Assembly (NCBI GenBank): GCA_016194745.1
Contig: JACQBA010000019.1
Location: forward strand, 184,923-248,922
Direction: 5' to 3'
Source of the DNA: Elusimicrobiota bacterium
GTDB taxonomy: Bacteria > Elusimicrobiota > Elusimicrobia > UBA1565 > JACRDR01
DNA: 64,000 bases
Both the position numbers and the translations under genes were made by a program. Positions within the stretch are counted from its first letter, which is position 1. Each line of letters begins with the position of its first letter. Below, piece after piece: positions 8,170-16,400 of the stretch. Under the pieces are notes generated by a model, which saw nothing but the letters and a program-made list of their open reading frames with translations, ran no database searches and was not told the origin of the DNA.

Positions 8170-9876
8170 ATGAAACGAGCCGCGGCCGCCGCGTCGGCCG
8201 CTTTGCTGCTCTGCGCCTGCGCCGCCCCGCGTCCTCGCCGCGCGAGCGCGCCGCCGGACCGCCACGTCGCGCGCGGACGCAAGGGGATGATCGCGACGGT
8301 CAACGCGGCCGCGTCGGACGCCGGCCTCCGCGTCTTGAAGGACGGGGGCAACGCGGTCGACGCGGCCGTGGCGGCCGCGCTGACCCTCGGCGTCGTGGAC
8401 GGACACAACTCCGGCATCGGCGGCGGCTGCTTCTGCGTCATCCGCGCCAAGACGGGCGAGCTCGCCGCGGTCGACGGCCGCGAGGCCGCGCCTGCAGCCT
8501 CGACGCGCGACATGTTCCTGCGCTCCGGCAAGGCGGACGCCGAATTGAGCCAGACCGGCGCCCTTGCGATCGGCGTGCCGGGTGCGCTCGCGGCGTACGA
8601 CCTCGCCCTCAAGCGCTTCGGGACGCGCCGGCTCGCGGATCTCCTGCGTCCCGCCGCCGACCTCGCCGAGGCGGGTTTCGTTCTCGACGGGCGCTATGCC
8701 GACGTCCTCAAGACGGAGGCCGACAAGCTCGCCCGCTTTCCCGCCTCGAAGTCCCTGCTCCTCAAGCCGGACGGGACGCCCCTCCAAGAGGGCGACCTAC
8801 TGCGGCAGCCGGATCTGGCCGCCACCTATCGGGCGATCGCGGAGCGCGGCGTCGACTGGTTCTACCGCGGGCCGTTCGCCGAGCGGCTCGATGTCTGGAT
8901 GCGGGAGAACGGCGGCGTCCTCACCGCGCGCGACCTCGCCGTCTACGAAGCCAAACTGCGCGAGCCCGTCCGCGGGACCTACCGCGGCTACGACATCGTT
9001 TCGTTCCCGCCGCCGAGCTCCGGCGGGGTCCATGTCATCGAGATATTGAACATCCTCGAGCGATTCGACGTCCGTTCGATGACCGAGGCGGAGCGCCTGC
9101 ACGTGGCGGCCGAGGCGATGAAGCTCGCCTTCGCCGATCGCGCGCATTGGCTCGGGGACCCGGCGTTCGCCAAGGTGCCGACCGGCCTCGTCGAGAAATC
9201 CTACGCGGGAGAACTCGCGGCGCGCCTCCGCACCGACCGCGCGACGCCGGTCGCCTCCCACGGCGTCCCGCCCGACGCCGAGACCCGCCAGTTCCGCGGG
9301 CAGACGACGCACGTCTCCGCCGCCGACGCAGACGGGACTTGGGCAGCGTGCACCGCCACCGTGAACACGGGATTCGGGGCCAAGGTCGTGCTTCCGGGGA
9401 CCGGCGTCATCATGAACGACGAGATGGACGATTTCGCCGCGCAGCCCGGCGTCCGCAACTTCTTCGGGCTCGTGGGAGCCGAGGCGAACGCCGTCGAGGG
9501 GGGGAAACGCCCGCTCTCCAGCATGAGCCCGACGCTCGTGCTCAAGGACGGCCGTCCCGTCGCCGCCCTCGGCGCGGCCGGCGGGCCGAAGATCATCTCC
9601 GAGGTCGCGCTCGCGCTGGTGCGCATGCTGGACCTGGGGCGGACCGCGGAGGAGGCGCTCGCGGCTCCCCGCATCCACCATCAATGGTCTCCGGACGAGC
9701 TCCTCGCGGAACAATCGCTTCCGGAGGCCGTCTCCGGCGAGCTCGCGCGGCGCGGCCACAGGCTTCAAAAGCGCAAGACGCTCGCGATCGGACAAATCGT
9801 CGCGTTCGAGGCGGACGGCGGCTTCGTCGGCGCGGCGGACCCGCGCGTGCAGACAGGCGCGGCGGCGGGCTGGTGA
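8170..9876 (+). CDS. ggt: Gamma-glutamyltransferase, lipoprotein form
   Basis: 568 residues. The N-terminus is a lipoprotein signal (ALLLCACAAP, lipid-modified Cys about residue 19), so the enzyme is predicted to be anchored in the periplasm or outer membrane. The large subunit carries GGNAVDAAVAAALTLGVVDGHNSGIGGGCFCVIR. Autoprocessing and catalysis use the first Thr of TTHVSAAD (Thr379), which becomes the small-subunit N-terminus. Later motifs PLSSMSPTLV and ALGAAGGPKII match the substrate loop. It cleaves gamma-glutamyl bonds, for example of glutathione, and transfers the glutamyl group to water or amino acids. The following gene starts 4 bases downstream. Confidence 0.93.
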   Translation: MKRAAAAASAALLLCACAAPRPRRASAPPDRHVARGRKGMIATVNAAASDAGLRVLKDGGNAVDAAVAAALTLGVVDGHNSGIGGGCFCVIRAKTGELAAVDGREAAPAASTRDMFLRSGKADAELSQTGALAIGVPGALAAYDLALKRFGTRRLADLLRPAADLAEAGFVLDGRYADVLKTEADKLARFPASKSLLLKPDGTPLQEGDLLRQPDLAATYRAIAERGVDWFYRGPFAERLDVWMRENGGVLTARDLAVYEAKLREPVRGTYRGYDIVSFPPPSSGGVHVIEILNILERFDVRSMTEAERLHVAAEAMKLAFADRAHWLGDPAFAKVPTGLVEKSYAGELAARLRTDRATPVASHGVPPDAETRQFRGQTTHVSAADADGTWAACTATVNTGFGAKVVLPGTGVIMNDEMDDFAAQPGVRNFFGLVGAEANAVEGGKRPLSSMSPTLVLKDGRPVAALGAAGGPKIISEVALALVRMLDLGRTAEEALAAPRIHHQWSPDELLAEQSLPEAVSGELARRGHRLQKRKTLAIGQIVAFEADGGFVGAADPRVQTGAAAGW

Positions 9877-9880
9877 GCGG

Positions 9881-10264
9881 ATGACCGAGCTCAAGGCGGG
9901 GATGCGGATGGAGTGGGCGCGCGCGTTCGACGCCGCGGAGGTCCGGCGCTTCGCCGAGCTCTCGGGCGACAAGGGCCGACATCACCTGGAAGCCGACGAG
10001 GCGGGCCGCGTCATGGCGCACGGCCTGCTTACCGCCACGCTTCCCACCAAGCTCGGCGGCGACCTGAATTTCATCGCGAGGACGATGACCTTCGAGTTCC
10101 TGCGCCCGGTCTACTCGGGCGACGAGCTCTCGTGCGTCGGCATCGTCGATTCCGTGGAGCCCGGCAAGGGAGTCCTCAACGTCGGCTTTTCCTTCTCTGT
10201 CCGCAATTCGAAGGGAAAGGAAGTCCTGCGCGGGACCTCCGCCGGCGTCATCCGGAATTCCTAG
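9881..10264 (+). CDS. MaoC-like hot-dog dehydratase
   Basis: 127 residues, single hot-dog domain. The (R)-hydratase signature is present as SGDKGRHHLE, keeping the catalytic Asp and His spacing of SGDxNPxH, followed by AHGLLTATLPTKLGG and the strand segment FEFLRPVYSGDELSCVGIVDSV. Family members hydrate enoyl-CoA or enoyl-ACP. It lies 4 bases after ggt and ends 4 bases into the convergent gene. The substrate is unknown; any link to the synthase locus 30 kb away would be speculation. Confidence 0.85.
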   Translation: MTELKAGMRMEWARAFDAAEVRRFAELSGDKGRHHLEADEAGRVMAHGLLTATLPTKLGGDLNFIARTMTFEFLRPVYSGDELSCVGIVDSVEPGKGVLNVGFSFSVRNSKGKEVLRGTSAGVIRNS

Positions 10265-10677
10265 CGGCTCTGCGTCGACGTCGCGGTCGTGACCTGTCCT
10301 TTCGCCGCGCTCTCCGGGACCGAGCGGTTCGTCTTGACGTATTCCGACGGTCCGGCGCCCAGCAGCACGATCATGTAGAACATGGCCGTGAGCCCCACGT
10401 AAATGCCGAGGAAGGCCGGGAAGAAGACGCGCATCGCGGATTCGCTCGGGCGGATGAATTTCGCCATGCCCGCAACGACGAGCGCCCAGGCTCCCGCGAT
10501 CGCCCCGAGTAGGGCGCCCAACAGTCCGGCCGCGACGACGGTCATGACGACGGCCTGGAGGATCGACCTCTCGAAGTAGCCGTAGCGCCGGAACAGCAAC
10601 GCCCAACCGACGACGTTGCCGGCGTACAGGCCCCAGAAAAGCGCCCGCTCGCGTGGGGAAAACTCCCTGCGCTCCAT
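10261..10677 (-). CDS. Small membrane protein of unknown function
   Basis: 138 residues with about four hydrophobic segments (ALFWGLYAGNVVGWALLF, ILQAVVMTVVAAGLLGALLGAIAGAWALVVAGM, FLGIYVGLTAMFYMIVLLGA) and a polar, Thr/Ser-rich C-terminal tail. No family is recognised. Its stop overlaps that of the convergent MaoC-like gene. It follows the ABC binding-protein gene in the opposite transcriptional order, 22 bases away on the same strand. Confidence 0.65.
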   Translation of the reverse strand: MERREFSPRERALFWGLYAGNVVGWALLFRRYGYFERSILQAVVMTVVAAGLLGALLGAIAGAWALVVAGMAKFIRPSESAMRVFFPAFLGIYVGLTAMFYMIVLLGAGPSEYVKTNRSVPESAAKGQVTTATSTQSR

Positions 10678-10699
10678 CGCCGCGCGACGAGGTCCCGCG

Positions 10700-11911
10700 C
10701 TACTGGCGCGTCACGGGGTACATGAACTCGCTCTGGGCCCACTGGCTCGGAGCGACGACTTTGAAGTCTCCCTTTTGGATCTGGTAGAGGACCATCGTCT
10801 TGGCCATGTTCTTGCCGGCCTCGTCGAATCGGATGACGCCGTAGAAGGTCCTGAGGTTCGTCGCCGCGAGCGCGTCTCGCACCTTTTCCTTGTCGAGCGA
10901 GCCCGCTTTCTCGAACGCGTTGGCGTACACGAGGATCGCCGCCGAGGCCTGCGCCGCCTGGTAGGCCGCCTCCTGCTTGAACTCTTCTTTATAAGATTTG
11001 CCGTACGCGGCCGCCGTGTCGAACCAGCGATCCTTCAACGGAAGGCTGTCGTCCCATTGCGACGGGCACAGGAAACCCTCGACGGCCTTGCCGAAGTTCT
11101 CGATGAGCTTGGCCGAGTCGCAGTGCGTCACGGCGACCATGGGAACCTCGACCTTCATGCTCGTCAGCTGCTTGGCCAGGAGCGAAGCGCCCTTCGCGTG
11201 GCCGCTGACGACGAGGATCGTGGGCTTGGCCAACTTCACTTTCTCCAGGATCGGCGTCATATCGCTCAAATCCTTGGGCAGCTCGCCGTCGACCACGACA
11301 CTCATGCCGTGCTTTTTCGCCGCCTCGAGCGCTCCGGCCCGAATGTCGCGGGAGAACGGATCCGGCTCCACCGCGATGGCTACCTTGAGCGTCATCACGT
11401 CTTGCCCGGTCGCCTTCGCCTTTTCCGCGAGAAGGTCGATCGCCGGCAGGACGTAGGCGTCGGCGGTGTTGAGGACGCCGAAGAAATACTTGTTGCCTTG
11501 ATTGAAGAGGGACCGGTCGGCGCCCTCCGCCTCGACGAAGGGGGTCTTATGCTTTTCGATGATGGGGCCCTGGACTTGGATGAGGGCCGAGCTGTAGGAG
11601 CCCAAGAGGAACTTGATGCCCTCCTTAGTAATCTGGCGCTCGGTGTCCTCCGCGACTTTCTCGGGAAGGGATTGGTTGTCCGTGTGGACCAGCTTCAGCT
11701 TGTAGGTCTTGTCGCCGACCTTCACGCCGCCCCGCGCGTTCACGCGGTCGACGCCGATCTTGTAGCCGTTGAGAGTCAGATTGCCGTCGACCGCGTATTT
11801 GCCGGTGGTCGGCAGCGACGCGCCGAGGATGATCTCGTTGTCCGCCGAAGCCGGGCGTCCCATGACCGCCACCAGCCCCGCAACAAGTACCGCTCGAGTG
11901 ACTCTCGTCAT
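10700..11911 (-). CDS. ABC transporter substrate-binding protein, branched-chain amino acid (LivJ/K-like) type
   Basis: 403 residues with a signal peptide (AVLVAGLVAVMGRPASA). The mature protein is a type I periplasmic binding protein: IILGASLPTTGKYAVDGNLTLNGYKIGVDRVNARGGV, KLKLVHTDNQSLPEKVAEDTERQI, LLGSYSSALIQVQGPIIEKHKTPFVEAEGAD, and C-terminal VRDALAATNLRTFYGVIRFDEAGKN. Such proteins deliver amino acids or amides to LIV-type transporters. No permease or ATPase gene is adjacent, so it is an orphan here. The ATG has a strong ribosome site, GGGGAGG, 6 bases upstream. Confidence 0.9.
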   Translation of the reverse strand: MTRVTRAVLVAGLVAVMGRPASADNEIILGASLPTTGKYAVDGNLTLNGYKIGVDRVNARGGVKVGDKTYKLKLVHTDNQSLPEKVAEDTERQITKEGIKFLLGSYSSALIQVQGPIIEKHKTPFVEAEGADRSLFNQGNKYFFGVLNTADAYVLPAIDLLAEKAKATGQDVMTLKVAIAVEPDPFSRDIRAGALEAAKKHGMSVVVDGELPKDLSDMTPILEKVKLAKPTILVVSGHAKGASLLAKQLTSMKVEVPMVAVTHCDSAKLIENFGKAVEGFLCPSQWDDSLPLKDRWFDTAAAYGKSYKEEFKQEAAYQAAQASAAILVYANAFEKAGSLDKEKVRDALAATNLRTFYGVIRFDEAGKNMAKTMVLYQIQKGDFKVVAPSQWAQSEFMYPVTRQ

Positions 11912-12004
11912 GTAATCCTCCCCAACTGGATGTGCGCTCTCGATTACCGCGAACGAACATTAGCATGTAAGGAAATCCGACACAAGTCAACCGCCTACCC
12001 TCGG

Positions 12005-12157
12005 TCAGGGATAGAAGGCGCCGGCGCTGTAGAACCAGTTCAGCGCTCGCCCGGCCAAGCCGCCGTAGATCGGGAACTGCACCAGCGCGATTACGACGGC
12101 CGGAGACGTGATCGATCTCGTGACGCGGGTGGAGAGCAGGCCGCCCGATCGCCGCAT
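12005..12157 (-). CDS. Possible 50-residue hydrophobic peptide
   Basis: The ATG at 12157 lies 15 bases after the stop of the upstream metalloprotease-like gene. The product ends in a hydrophobic, aromatic-rich stretch (PAVVIALVQFPIYGGLAGRALNWFYSAG) that could be one membrane helix. The wording also resembles the C-terminus of short-chain fatty-acid transporters, so a remnant of such a gene is an alternative. No clear ribosome site; weak support. Confidence 0.25.
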   Translation of the reverse strand: MRRSGGLLSTRVTRSITSPAVVIALVQFPIYGGLAGRALNWFYSAGAFYP

Positions 12158-12172
12158 CGGCGCTTGACGCGG

Positions 12173-13111
12173 TCACCGCTTCCTCTTCTTCGGCCTCGCG
12201 AAAAACCGCTTCATCTCCGCCCGGACGAACTTCCGCATTCGCTCGACGCGTTGGGGATCCTCCAGGAACTTCTCCGTGGTCTGAGCCCAGAGAAGACGGC
12301 GGTCCATCTCGAACTTGGACGGCAGCTTGGCAAGCGCCTCGTCCGCGGCTCTCTTCTCCGCCGCGTCCCCGGTGCGCGAGACGTCCTCCACGGCGCGATA
12401 CGCCTCGACGTCCTTGCGGAACTCCGCGGCGCGGTTCTTGAGAGTCTTCGCCAACTCCTCGTTCGAGGTCGAGAGGATGGTCGGAAAATGAGCGCAGAGC
12501 TTCGCGACGTCCGCGTACAGGCGCTTTGGCCCCTTTCTCCAGGACTCGAGCAGCGCCGCGTCGCTGCTTTCGGTGCGGCCAAAGTCGTGCTCGGCCAGGT
12601 CCGGCCAGCGCCGCTGCGCCTCGTCCAAGACGGCCGCCTCGTCGCGGTAGCAGAGGGCCTCCTGCTCCACGGAGCCCGCGATCAGCGTCTCTCCGGCGGA
12701 CGCGCGGAGCCTGCGGATAAACATCCCGTGGCAGAGCTCATGGGCGACGTGGGAGACGGTCTTGCGGGCGACGAGCCTGACGACCTCGTCCTCCTCGACG
12801 CCCTTGCCGGCCAGGCGCGACGCCATGTCGTCGAAGATTCTCTCGTTGACGTACACGTTCCCGTCGCCGGGATACAAGGCGATGACGTTGTCCTTGTCCT
12901 CGATCCCGTCGAGATTCAAAGTGAGGATGCGGGAATGCGCCGCCAGGAAACGCCGGTGCGCGCGCGTCGACGCGAGTTCCCCCAAGGCCCGGGTCCACGC
13001 CGTGATCATCTTGGTTCTTCGTGCGTCCGCGGGGGGAGGTTCGTCCTGCGCCCACGGGCGGCCCGTGCCGGGGGAGACCGCCAGAAGCGCCGTCAGAAGA
13101 AGACGATTCAA
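12173..13111 (-). CDS. Secreted putative zinc metalloprotease (HExxH)
   Basis: 312 residues from a TTG start that gives a clean signal peptide (NRLLLTALLAVSPGTGRPWA). Residues 124-128 read HELCH within SHVAHELCHGMFI, the zincin motif, and a downstream glutamate cluster (GSVEQEALCYRDEAA, residues 146-160) offers a third zinc ligand as in gluzincins. An acidic N-terminal half and a basic C-terminus (FFARPKKRKR) follow. The start is 2 bases after the stop of a 30-codon ORF. I do not recognise a precise family; the metal-binding motif is visible but activity is inferred. Confidence 0.65.
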   Translation of the reverse strand: MNRLLLTALLAVSPGTGRPWAQDEPPPADARRTKMITAWTRALGELASTRAHRRFLAAHSRILTLNLDGIEDKDNVIALYPGDGNVYVNERIFDDMASRLAGKGVEEDEVVRLVARKTVSHVAHELCHGMFIRRLRASAGETLIAGSVEQEALCYRDEAAVLDEAQRRWPDLAEHDFGRTESSDAALLESWRKGPKRLYADVAKLCAHFPTILSTSNEELAKTLKNRAAEFRKDVEAYRAVEDVSRTGDAAEKRAADEALAKLPSKFEMDRRLLWAQTTEKFLEDPQRVERMRKFVRAEMKRFFARPKKRKR

Positions 13112-13113
13112 TG

Positions 13114-13206
13114 CTACTTCGGCTCAGGCGCCCGGCCGGGCGCCTCCGCGGCGAGAGCGGCGCTGACGAATCCTGCGCAAAGCGCTGCGGCGATCCTCGA
13201 TCTCAT
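13114..13206 (-). CDS. 30-residue exported peptide candidate
   Basis: ATG at 13206 with GGAG 6 bases upstream, encoding MRSRIAAALCAGFVSAALAA followed by EAPGRAPEPK: essentially a signal peptide plus ten residues. An in-frame ATG four codons upstream is an alternative start. It ends 2 bases before the TTG of the metalloprotease-like gene, so it may be a leader peptide coupling translation. Too short for homology-based support. Confidence 0.4.
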   Translation of the reverse strand: MRSRIAAALCAGFVSAALAAEAPGRAPEPK

Positions 13207-13226
13207 CGGCGTCTCCATGGCGACCC

Positions 13227-13433
13227 TTAATCCTCGACGAGCTCCAGTCTAGCATAACGCCGAATCCGAGACACCCGGGGCACCGGACCACGCTCGAGCC
13301 TCGCCAAGGCGCGCAACGCGCACTCGTTCGGATCAAGGGTCGGCAGCGACTTGTCGAGCCGACGGCCGCAGCTCGGATACTCGCCGGAGTTGAGCGTCTC
13401 GGCGACCCAGACCGCCTTATCGATCAATGTCAT
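13227..13433 (-). CDS. Small hypothetical protein
   Basis: 68 residues (MTLIDKAVWVAETLNSGEYPSCG... ending ARLELVED). Basic middle part, no membrane segment, no recognised family and no obvious ribosome site. It could be coding, but the case rests only on an open frame with plausible amino-acid composition between neighbouring genes. Confidence 0.3.
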   Translation of the reverse strand: MTLIDKAVWVAETLNSGEYPSCGRRLDKSLPTLDPNECALRALARLERGPVPRVSRIRRYARLELVED

Positions 13434-13511
13434 GGGGTTCAGGCCGAAGAGAAGATTCGAGTCGCACGGTGCCGCCGACCGGATCCCGTCTCATTTGGGG
13501 CTTGATATTGC

Positions 13512-13524
13512 ACCGATTCAGGTA
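13512..13524 (+). promoter_or_regulatory. ACCGATTCAGGTA motif upstream of methyltransferase
   Basis: This 13-base sequence is exactly repeated at 35061-35073, each time in an intergenic gap. Here it is flanked by TTGATA on the left and TATTAT on the right, which overlap a plausible promoter. It could be an operator. Confidence 0.35.
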
Positions 13525-13548
13525 TTATAGAATGAATACGGTCCGCCC

Positions 13549-14190
13549 ATGAGCTCTTCCCAGCCGGTCGTCTCCCCTTACGATTCCATTTCGGAACTTT
13601 TCGACAATGACCGCGCCGATTTCCGCGAACAGGAAGAAGGGTATCTATCCTTGCTCTTGAGTCCGCTCGCTCCCGCGAGCACGGTCTTGGACCTAGGCTG
13701 CGGGACGGGCCGCCCCATCGCCGAGAGGATCGTGGCGCTCGGTCATGAGATCCTCGGCATCGACGCCTCGAGGGGGATGCTCAAACTCGCCGAGAGGCGC
13801 CTGCCCGGCCAACGCTTCATCATGGACCGAATAGAGCAAGTGCAGTTCGACGAATCGTTCGACGCGATCGTCTGCTGGGACGCGCTGTTTCATATCCCGC
13901 GCCGCTCGCACGCGGGGATCATCCGCAAGATCTACGGCTGGCTGCGTCCCGGCGGCCGCTTCATGGCGAGCAGCGGAGGCCTCGTCGACGAATCGAAGGA
14001 CGGCTTCACGGACATGATGTTCGGCCAGGAGTTCTTCTACGACAGCCTCACCCCGGAGCAGATGGTCGAGACGGTAAAGGGCGCGGGCTTCAAGATCCTA
14101 TTGGCCGAGATGTGCGAGCAGCCGGACGGCGATCGAAACAAGGGGAAATGGGCCACCCTCGCGGAAAAGCGCAGCTCGGCGCCCTTATAG
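13549..14190 (+). CDS. SAM-dependent methyltransferase, class I
   Basis: 213 residues, Rossmann-fold methyltransferase. Motif I is VLDLGCGTGRPIAERIV, motif II GIDASRGMLKLAERRL, followed by FDAIVCWDALFHI and the post-motif LRPGGRFMASSGG. Family members methylate small molecules or proteins with S-adenosylmethionine; the acceptor is not predictable. No signal peptide. Its last bases overlap the convergent VOC gene by 6 bases. Confidence 0.85.
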   Translation: MSSSQPVVSPYDSISELFDNDRADFREQEEGYLSLLLSPLAPASTVLDLGCGTGRPIAERIVALGHEILGIDASRGMLKLAERRLPGQRFIMDRIEQVQFDESFDAIVCWDALFHIPRRSHAGIIRKIYGWLRPGGRFMASSGGLVDESKDGFTDMMFGQEFFYDSLTPEQMVETVKGAGFKILLAEMCEQPDGDRNKGKWATLAEKRSSAPL

Positions 14191-14697
14191 CGGGGCGGGC
14201 TGCCAGAATTCGACCTGATTTCCCTCCGGATCCTTGATCCATCCGAAGCGGCCGAAAGACGGATAGTCCTGGGTCCGATCGACGGAGACGCCCTCGCTGT
14301 TGAGCCGCTTAATGAAGCCGTCAAAGTCATTGATCCTGAAATTGACCGCGAACTGATTCCTCTCGGTCGAAAGCCTCGACGCGGCCGGCTTTATGGCGAA
14401 TACGGTGTTCGCGCCCGGGACCTTGCTGCGCATGAACACGTGGTAGTAGTTTCCTTCCGCGGCATTATGGACGAGTTCGATTCCCAACTTCTTCTTATAC
14501 CACTCGGCCAGCGACTTCGCGTCGTTTGCGTAAATGAACACGCCTCCGACATCCTCGACCTTGGCCTGCGCTTCGGCGATCTTTCCTGCCATGGGTAGAA
14601 CCTCCTTGTTTACGACGATTTGCGCTTCCGGAAGCGCCTGTCCGCCGGCGCCGGCAGCGGCGAATGAGAGCAATGCAACCGTAACGAGTGTCGTCAT
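14185..14697 (-). CDS. Exported VOC (glyoxalase/bleomycin resistance-like) protein
   Basis: 170 residues. Residues 1-20 form a signal peptide (TTLVTVALLSFAAAGAGGQA), unusual for this normally cytosolic fold. The VOC domain follows: GGVFIYANDAKSLAEWYKKKLGIEL, NQFAVNFRINDFDGFIKRLNSEGVSV, and the closing GRFGWIKDPEGNQVEFWQP whose Glu is the usual metal ligand. The ribosome site AGGAGG sits 7 bases before the ATG, supporting the start and therefore the signal. The AraC-GyrI regulator is the upstream neighbour on the same strand. Confidence 0.82.
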   Translation of the reverse strand: MTTLVTVALLSFAAAGAGGQALPEAQIVVNKEVLPMAGKIAEAQAKVEDVGGVFIYANDAKSLAEWYKKKLGIELVHNAAEGNYYHVFMRSKVPGANTVFAIKPAASRLSTERNQFAVNFRINDFDGFIKRLNSEGVSVDRTQDYPSFGRFGWIKDPEGNQVEFWQPAPL

Positions 14698-14741
14698 CTT
14701 TTAATTCCTCCTGGTCTGACCTTGTATCATGGAATCTCGTT

Positions 14742-15662
14742 TCAACTCCGCATCTCTGCCAGCCGTTGAACAGGCAGGCATAGTTCCAATTCGAAATGCG
14801 ACCAATCCGTCGCCTTCTCTTTGTCCGAGAAAATCTCGAGTGCCGGGGCGTGGACGGGCTCGAAGTCGCTATTGATAAGCCAAATCCTGTAGAGGTAGTC
14901 CCATGCCGTCGCGACCTTGCGAATATCGCCGCAAACCTTGGTGACGGCGTAGCGCATCGCCGGCAGCTTCATTTCCGACATGCCGTCCATGCACTCAAAG
15001 GGAGCACGCGACGCAAAGCAGACCTCGTATCGATAGAGATGCCTCGGGGTAACGTCCGGGTCGTCGATCGACATGCCGAAAAGGGTCCCTTGCGAGAAAA
15101 TGCCCTGCGGCTTGGCCCACTCGATCATCGTCTTGAAAGCGCCAAGTACCTTGTCCCAATCGAAGGCGTCCGTGACGCGGATGTAGGCGACCCGCCGTTC
15201 GGGAAGGTCGATGATTCTCACCGGGAAAGCCGCTCGCTTCGCTGCCTCGCTCATGGGGATAACATACTCTTGTCCGGAGCCGAGTTCTTTGCGAATCTTG
15301 CTCTTCTTGATCACGCCGCTCTTCCGGAAATGACTCGGCGTAGTGTCGTAGCCGGATCGGAAGGCGCGCGAAAACGCGGCCGAGGATGTAAACCCGCAAT
15401 CCAAGGCGATCTCCGTCACGCTTTCGTCGGTAAAACGAAGAAGGCGGGCGGCCTTTTCAAGACGAAGCCGGTTCGTAAAGCTCTTGAGGGTCTCGCCCGT
15501 GACCGCGCCGAAAATCCGATGGAAATGGAATTCCGAGAAGCAAGCCACTCGCGCCAGCTCCTCCAATTTCAGCTGGCGATCCAAATTCCCGCGAACATGG
15601 TCGATGACCCAATCGATCCTCCGGGTGTATTCGCTGTTGACCGAAGTCCTTCGGCTTGGCAT
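14742..15662 (-). CDS. AraC-family regulator with C-terminal GyrI-like effector domain
   Basis: 306 residues from the ATG at 15662. The N-terminal 105 residues hold two helix-turn-helix motifs of AraC type (LKLEELARVACFSEFHFHRIFGAVTG and SVTEIALDCGFTSSAAFSRAFRSGY...PSHFRKSG). Residues 140-306 are a GyrI/Rob-type ligand-binding domain (FPVRIIDLPERRVAYIRVTDAFDWDKVLGAFKTM ... DWSHFELELCLPV). This is the DNA-binding-first order of Rob/SoxS-like multidrug sensors. It may control the adjacent exported VOC protein, 45 bases downstream. Confidence 0.88.
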   Translation of the reverse strand: MPSRRTSVNSEYTRRIDWVIDHVRGNLDRQLKLEELARVACFSEFHFHRIFGAVTGETLKSFTNRLRLEKAARLLRFTDESVTEIALDCGFTSSAAFSRAFRSGYDTTPSHFRKSGVIKKSKIRKELGSGQEYVIPMSEAAKRAAFPVRIIDLPERRVAYIRVTDAFDWDKVLGAFKTMIEWAKPQGIFSQGTLFGMSIDDPDVTPRHLYRYEVCFASRAPFECMDGMSEMKLPAMRYAVTKVCGDIRKVATAWDYLYRIWLINSDFEPVHAPALEIFSDKEKATDWSHFELELCLPVQRLAEMRS

Positions 15663-15686
15663 CGCTAGGTCAGGCCCAGTCCCCGG

Positions 15687-15716
15687 AAAGAAACGACGGC
15701 TCCCTCTTCGGGAGCC
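15687..15716 (-). terminator. Rho-independent terminator after tRNA-His
   Basis: Minus-strand stem GGCTCCC / GGGAGCC with a 5-base loop, followed by GTCGTTTCTTT. It lies between tRNA-His and the AraC gene. Confidence 0.6.
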
Positions 15717-15775
15717 GCCGTCCGGTGTCTCCCAGACTCCGGCCGAAAGAGACGAGGCCCTCGGGAGATTCAAAT

Positions 15776-15853
15776 TGGGGTGACCGACGGGACTTGAACC
15801 CGCAGCCTTCTGGGCCACAGCCAGACGCTCTAACCAGTTGAGCTACGGCCACC
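15776..15853 (-). tRNA. tRNA-His (GUG) with encoded CCA
   Basis: Cloverleaf on the minus strand: acceptor GTGGCCG/CGGTCAC, TA at positions 8-9, D arm GCTC...GAGC, anticodon stem TCTGG/CCAGA with loop CTGTGGC (anticodon GTG), T arm GCGGG TTCAAGT CCCGT. The extra 5' G (position -1) pairs with C73, the identity mark of tRNA-His, and CCA is encoded at the 3' end. Confidence 0.95.
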
Positions 15854-15862
15854 GTAAGACGC

Positions 15863-15891
15863 ATTCTATTCAATTGGGGACAGCCCCGCAA
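15863..15891 (-). promoter_or_regulatory. Sigma70-like promoter of tRNA-His
   Basis: Minus strand TTGCGG, 17-base spacer, TAGAAT, then about 9 bases to the tRNA 5' end, a near-consensus stable-RNA promoter. Confidence 0.6.
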
Positions 15892-15932
15892 TACGGCCAT
15901 TAAATTACGGTGTGACAACCGTCATATTATGG

Positions 15933-15938
15933 TAGTAT
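15933..15938 (+). promoter_or_regulatory. -10-like TAGTAT, near-leaderless spacing
   Basis: TAGTAT lies 8 bases before the GTG at 15947; a TATTAT hexamer lies just upstream as an alternative. Confidence 0.38.
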
Positions 15939-15946
15939 GACGCCCG

Positions 15947-16384
15947 GTGAAACCACGAAGGGGCGCCGCCGCGGGCGGATTCACTCTCATCGAGGTGATG
16001 CTGGTCGTCGTCATCCTGGCGATTCTGACCACCATCGCGCTGCCGAAGTTCGGCAACGTCATCCGCACCGCCAATGAAGGCTCGACGAAGGCGAAGCTCG
16101 GCGCCATTCGCTCGGCCATCACGATCTATTACGTCGATTCCGACGGCCAATACCCGTCCGACCTCGTGCAGTTCCAGCAGCCGGGAAACAAGTACGTCAG
16201 CGGCATCCCGGCCGCCTACACGTTCACCCATGGGAACTCGACGAACATCAATTACTCGGTGACGAAGGACACCACGGCGGACTCCGGCGACTGGGGCTAC
16301 GTCACCGCGGGCATCGACAAGGGCACGATCTGGGTGCAGTGCACGCACACGGACGTGAAAGGCACGACTTGGACAAACTACTGA
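15947..16384 (+). CDS. Type IV pilin-like protein (pseudopilin class)
   Basis: 145 residues from a GTG start. A short basic leader (MKPRRGAAAGG) ends at the prepilin peptidase site G-FTLIE, followed by the hydrophobic helix VMLVVVILAILTTIALPKFG. The globular part is small (about 100 residues) and mixed, with ASN/Gly-rich loops and a single Cys near the C-terminus (WVQCTHTDVKGTTWTNY). This is the size and style of GspG/PulG-type major pseudopilins. No assembly ATPase, platform or peptidase genes are adjacent. The next gene, a membrane protein, begins 16 bases downstream. Confidence 0.9.
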   Translation: MKPRRGAAAGGFTLIEVMLVVVILAILTTIALPKFGNVIRTANEGSTKAKLGAIRSAITIYYVDSDGQYPSDLVQFQQPGNKYVSGIPAAYTFTHGNSTNINYSVTKDTTADSGDWGYVTAGIDKGTIWVQCTHTDVKGTTWTNY

Positions 16385-16400
16385 GGAACGGAACGACAAC

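Noticed and set aside
6850..8787. 645-codon minus-strand frame
   Set aside because: Only the last 154 codons look like protein; the rest is antisense to the lectin-like and ggt genes.
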